NCBI GenBank assembly: GCA_022706685.1
Contig: JAKJCA010000014.1
Coordinates: 1 to 49,912, forward strand
Reading direction: 5' to 3'
DNA from: Bacillota bacterium
GTDB taxonomy: Bacteria; Bacillota; Clostridia; Oscillospirales; Acutalibacteraceae
Length of the DNA stretch: 49,912 nt
Shown: positions 47,706 through 49,912 of the stretch, piece by piece
Layout: every line of letters starts with the position of its first letter
Numbering within the stretch: position 1 is the stretch's first letter
Position numbers and translations under genes: made by a program
Notes under the pieces: model-generated
The model's input: only the letters and a program-made list of their open reading frames with translations
Databases searched by the model: none
Told to the model about the DNA's origin: nothing

Positions 47706-48852
47706 CGGCGGAATTTTCGAGGGTAAAAATATCCTTTTTGCGGCAGGGGGGACCGGCGGCCATATCAATCCCGCTCTGGCAGTCGCCAAGCGCATCAGGG
47801 ATGCGGCGCCGGCAGCGCGCATCGCCTTTGCCGGCACGAGTGAAAAAATGGAAGCCAGACTGGTGCCTGCAGCCGGGTTTGAACTGCTGACCTTTGAAAT
47901 CAGCGGCTTTCAACGCAAACCGAGCGTTGAAAACATGAAACGCAATATCAAGGCGCTCGGCCAGCTGGCCTTGTCAACCGGCCGCGTCAAACGCATCCTG
48001 CGGGATTTTCAGCCCCATGCGGCCGTCGGTTTCGGCGGTTATGTCAGCGGTCCGGTGATCCGTATGGCGCACCGCATGGGCGTTCCCTGCGCAATTCACG
48101 AGCAAAACGCCTACCCGGGCATCGCGAACAAAGCGCTCGCGAAATACGCGGACGCGGTGATGCTCACCTCTCCCGAAGCGGAAAAGTATCTGAAAACAAA
48201 AAATCCCTGCATCGTCACCGGCCTGCCGGTCCGGGAAAACATCGTCACCGCCAACCGCGAAGAAGCCAGGCGGACGCTCGGCGTCGACGCGCGGCCGCTT
48301 GTTCTTTCGATGGGCGGCAGTCTCGGCGCGCGCGCCGTCAACGAGGCGGTTGCGGGTATGATCGCGCTGCTGCACGGCGGCGACAGGTGCTTCTTTCTGC
48401 ACGCCACGGGCCAATACGGCCTGTGGGTACCCGACAAACTCAGGGAAGCGGGCGTCGATCCGGACACCGAGGCCACAGTGACGGTGCGCGAATATATCGA
48501 CAATATGGATGTATGCCTCGCCGCCGCGGATATTGTCATCAGCCGCGCGGGGGCAAGTTCGCTCAGTGAAATACAGGCCGCCGGCAAAGCGTCCATACTG
48601 ATTCCCTCCCCGAATGTGGCGGAGAATCATCAGCTGCACAACGCCATGAGTATGGCGCAGCGGGGCGCGGCCATTGTCGTTGAGGAGAAAGACCTCACCG
48701 CGCGGCGGCTTGCCGATGAAGTCAGCCGGCTGCTGGACCATCCGGAAGAACGCGAACGCCTGGCGGCCAACGCGAAAGCCATGGCGGTCACCGATTCGGC
48801 CGAGCGTATCATCGACGTCATCGCGAACCTGCTCCAAAGTCAAGGCGGTTGA
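47689..48852 (+). CDS. murG: UDP-GlcNAc--undecaprenyl-diphospho-MurNAc-pentapeptide GlcNAc-transferase
   Basis: A 387-residue peripheral membrane GT-B enzyme making lipid II from lipid I. Seen: FAAGGTGGHINPALAVAKRI (Gly-rich loop, about 14-33), GFGGYVSGPVIRMA, AIHEQNAYPGIANKALAKYAD, VTGLPVR, VLSMGGSLGARAVNEAV, ISRAGASSLSEIQAAGKASILIPSP and ENHQLHNA with the UDP-binding residues. Two ATG codons (47689, 47695) fit GGGAG; the first overlaps ftsW by 17 bases. All expected motifs present. Confidence 0.96.
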   Translation: MRMGIDGGIFEGKNILFAAGGTGGHINPALAVAKRIRDAAPAARIAFAGTSEKMEARLVPAAGFELLTFEISGFQRKPSVENMKRNIKALGQLALSTGRVKRILRDFQPHAAVGFGGYVSGPVIRMAHRMGVPCAIHEQNAYPGIANKALAKYADAVMLTSPEAEKYLKTKNPCIVTGLPVRENIVTANREEARRTLGVDARPLVLSMGGSLGARAVNEAVAGMIALLHGGDRCFFLHATGQYGLWVPDKLREAGVDPDTEATVTVREYIDNMDVCLAAADIVISRAGASSLSEIQAAGKASILIPSPNVAENHQLHNAMSMAQRGAAIVVEEKDLTARRLADEVSRLLDHPEERERLAANAKAMAVTDSAERIIDVIANLLQSQGG

Positions 48853-48874
48853 AATTTGTCCGCCGGAGGTGCGT

Positions 48875-49762
48875 ATGGATAAAAAAACAACGCCAGGCCC
48901 CGACAAACGGCTGCGCGCGGTCCCAAGTGCCGCGGCGCGCAAGCGGTCGGCAAAAAAAAATAAAAACGCCCGGCGTAAAAAGGCGGCACTTAAAACGCTG
49001 GCGGCGCTGGCGGTATGCGGTGTTCTTGCGGCGGCGGCTTACGGATTCATCGAAGGTTTCCGCATTACGGGATTTGAGGTTCAAGGCAAAACGAGGTATT
49101 CCGCCGAGCAGGTCGTTCAAGCGGCCGGCATCGCCAAGGGCAGAAATATTTTTTTTCGCGGACGGGAAAACGCGCAGGCAGCCGTGTGCGAAAAACTGCC
49201 TTATATCGGCAAAGCGGAAATCGCGCGCAAACTTCCGGGCACTGTGGTCATCAAAGTCAGCGAAACCGCGGCTTACTGTGCCATGAAAGAAGGCGGCAGC
49301 CTGCTTCTGCTTGACCGTCACGCCAAAGCGCTCGACCGCAAGGCCGCCGGCAGCCAGGGCAAACTGCCCGTGCTGCTGTGTGCCCCGCCCTCAAAAGCCG
49401 CCCCCGGCAGCGTCATCGAATTCAAGACGGCCTCGGAAACGTCGACCCAAACCGGCGAACCCCTTACCCAGCCTTCTGCGTTTAACGATACGCTTCTGTG
49501 CTATTTCGCCGTCATCAAAGCCATCGACGAAAGCGGCATCAAGGATATCACGCAGCTGGACCTTCGCGATACAATGGATGTCAGGCTGGGGTACCAGTCG
49601 AGAATCACCATCATCGTCGGCGCGCCCGAGAACATGGTGCGCCGCCTCCAGCTTGCGATGGAAGCGCTGGCCATACAGGACGCAAAATCACCGGCGCAAA
49701 AAGGGACGCTCGACGTCAGCATATCCAAAAACGTCATTTTCCGCCCGGAAACCGGCGGATGA
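48875..49762 (+). CDS. ftsQ: Cell division protein DivIB/FtsQ
   Basis: A 295-residue bitopic protein. Cytoplasmic tail of about 45 residues, very basic (KKNKNARRKKAAL), one helix (about 46-65), then the POTRA domain (about 66-135: FRITGFEVQGKTRYSAEQVVQAAGI ... NIFF ... LPYIGKAEIARKLPGTVVIKVSE) and a beta domain (about 140-285). DivIB/FtsQ scaffolds the divisome through FtsL and DivIC. ATG 48875 with GGAGG 5 bases upstream; in-frame GTG 48869 is a less likely start. It ends the dcw genes seen here; the next gene lies beyond the window. Confidence 0.92.
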   Translation: MDKKTTPGPDKRLRAVPSAAARKRSAKKNKNARRKKAALKTLAALAVCGVLAAAAYGFIEGFRITGFEVQGKTRYSAEQVVQAAGIAKGRNIFFRGRENAQAAVCEKLPYIGKAEIARKLPGTVVIKVSETAAYCAMKEGGSLLLLDRHAKALDRKAAGSQGKLPVLLCAPPSKAAPGSVIEFKTASETSTQTGEPLTQPSAFNDTLLCYFAVIKAIDESGIKDITQLDLRDTMDVRLGYQSRITIIVGAPENMVRRLQLAMEALAIQDAKSPAQKGTLDVSISKNVIFRPETGG

Positions 49763-49912
49763 AAAACGCCGGCAGAACGCGCAGGGCGGCGTGCCGCCGC
49801 CCCGCGCGCGGATATGTATTCAATACGTCGATTGTAAATTCAACTGCACCGGTAAAGAAAACTGCTGGTGGAAGATATTGCTTTGGATTTCCGGAATGAA
49901 GCGAAGCGGAAT
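49763..49912. other. Right-edge segment without a called gene
   Basis: 150 bases after divIB. The first part is GC-rich and contains a short hairpin (GGGCGGC ... GCCGCCC, about 49781-49800). From about 49815 it becomes clearly less GC-rich, like a promoter or a gene start. An ATG at 49897 runs off the edge after five codons and cannot be judged. Confidence 0.3.

Noticed and set aside
1..49912. CRISPR arrays, insertion sequences, prophage genes, tRNA and rRNA genes
   Set aside because: No regularly spaced repeats, transposase or integrase motifs, cloverleaf sequences or rRNA segments were found in the gaps between genes.

Overview
The window looks like chromosome from an anaerobic, GC-rich (high 50s percent by eye) member of the Clostridia, most likely an uncultured relative of the Oscillospirales or Eubacteriales. 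The evidence is Firmicutes-type gene content and order (yaaO-like, darA, holB, ricT, yabB, rsmI; Mini-ribonuclease III; YitT; YozG/DUF2975), strong AGGAGG-type ribosome binding sites, frequent TTG/GTG starts and sigma-A-like promoters. Pyruvate:ferredoxin oxidoreductase, rubrerythrin and a 2[4Fe-4S] ferredoxin point to anaerobic life. The DNPR motif of MurE indicates meso-diaminopimelate peptidoglycan. No rRNA, tRNA, CRISPR array, insertion sequence or prophage was found, so this is mostly core chromosome with a few accessory cassettes.

Layout. Positions 1-7.8 kb hold a GH20 beta-hexosaminidase cut by the left edge, a CNNM/CorC-type membrane protein, a divergent nifJ, and a convergent HAD phosphatase-queT pair. 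From 7.8 to 12.3 kb lie a long intergenic region, a small membrane protein behind a LexA-like operator, nicotinate phosphoribosyltransferase, an AT-rich patch with an XRE regulator, and a DUF1015 protein. From 12.3 to 16.5 kb come citrate synthase, a membrane protein of unknown function, an AEC transporter and a QueG-like reductase. From 16.5 to 22.7 kb runs the Bacillus-like yaaO-darA-holB-ricT-(ferredoxin)-yabB-rsmI block, without tmk and yabA. From 22.7 to 30.9 kb come rubrerythrin, then a sugar-acid operon (an isomerase/dehydrogenase fusion, a second Gfo/Idh dehydrogenase, a UxuB-like SDR, KDG kinase, KDPG aldolase) running straight into obg and mrnC. From 31.0 to 37.3 kb are a lipoprotein, YitT, a DUF2975-XRE-DUF4173 cassette and a DapA-family lyase. 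From 37.4 kb to the end come yebC and the division and cell wall (dcw) cluster mraZ-rsmH-ftsL-PBP-murE-murF-mraY-ftsW-murG-divIB.

How the genes work together. PFOR, citrate synthase, rubrerythrin and ferredoxin fit low-potential anaerobic metabolism and peroxide defence. The sugar-acid operon converges on 2-keto-3-deoxygluconate, which KdgK and KdgA split to pyruvate and glyceraldehyde 3-phosphate; the first steps are carried out by enzymes whose substrates cannot be read from sequence. The dcw cluster makes lipid II and the septal synthase; murD is missing between mraY and ftsW. Four TAGG repeats with an exact 10-base period next to the mraZ promoter look like an MraZ operator.

The observations most worth following are the LexA-like operator in front of a 104-residue single-pass membrane protein, the fused isomerase/dehydrogenase and its operon, the MraZ-box array, and a possible ribosome-site-masking leader in front of the lipoprotein gene.
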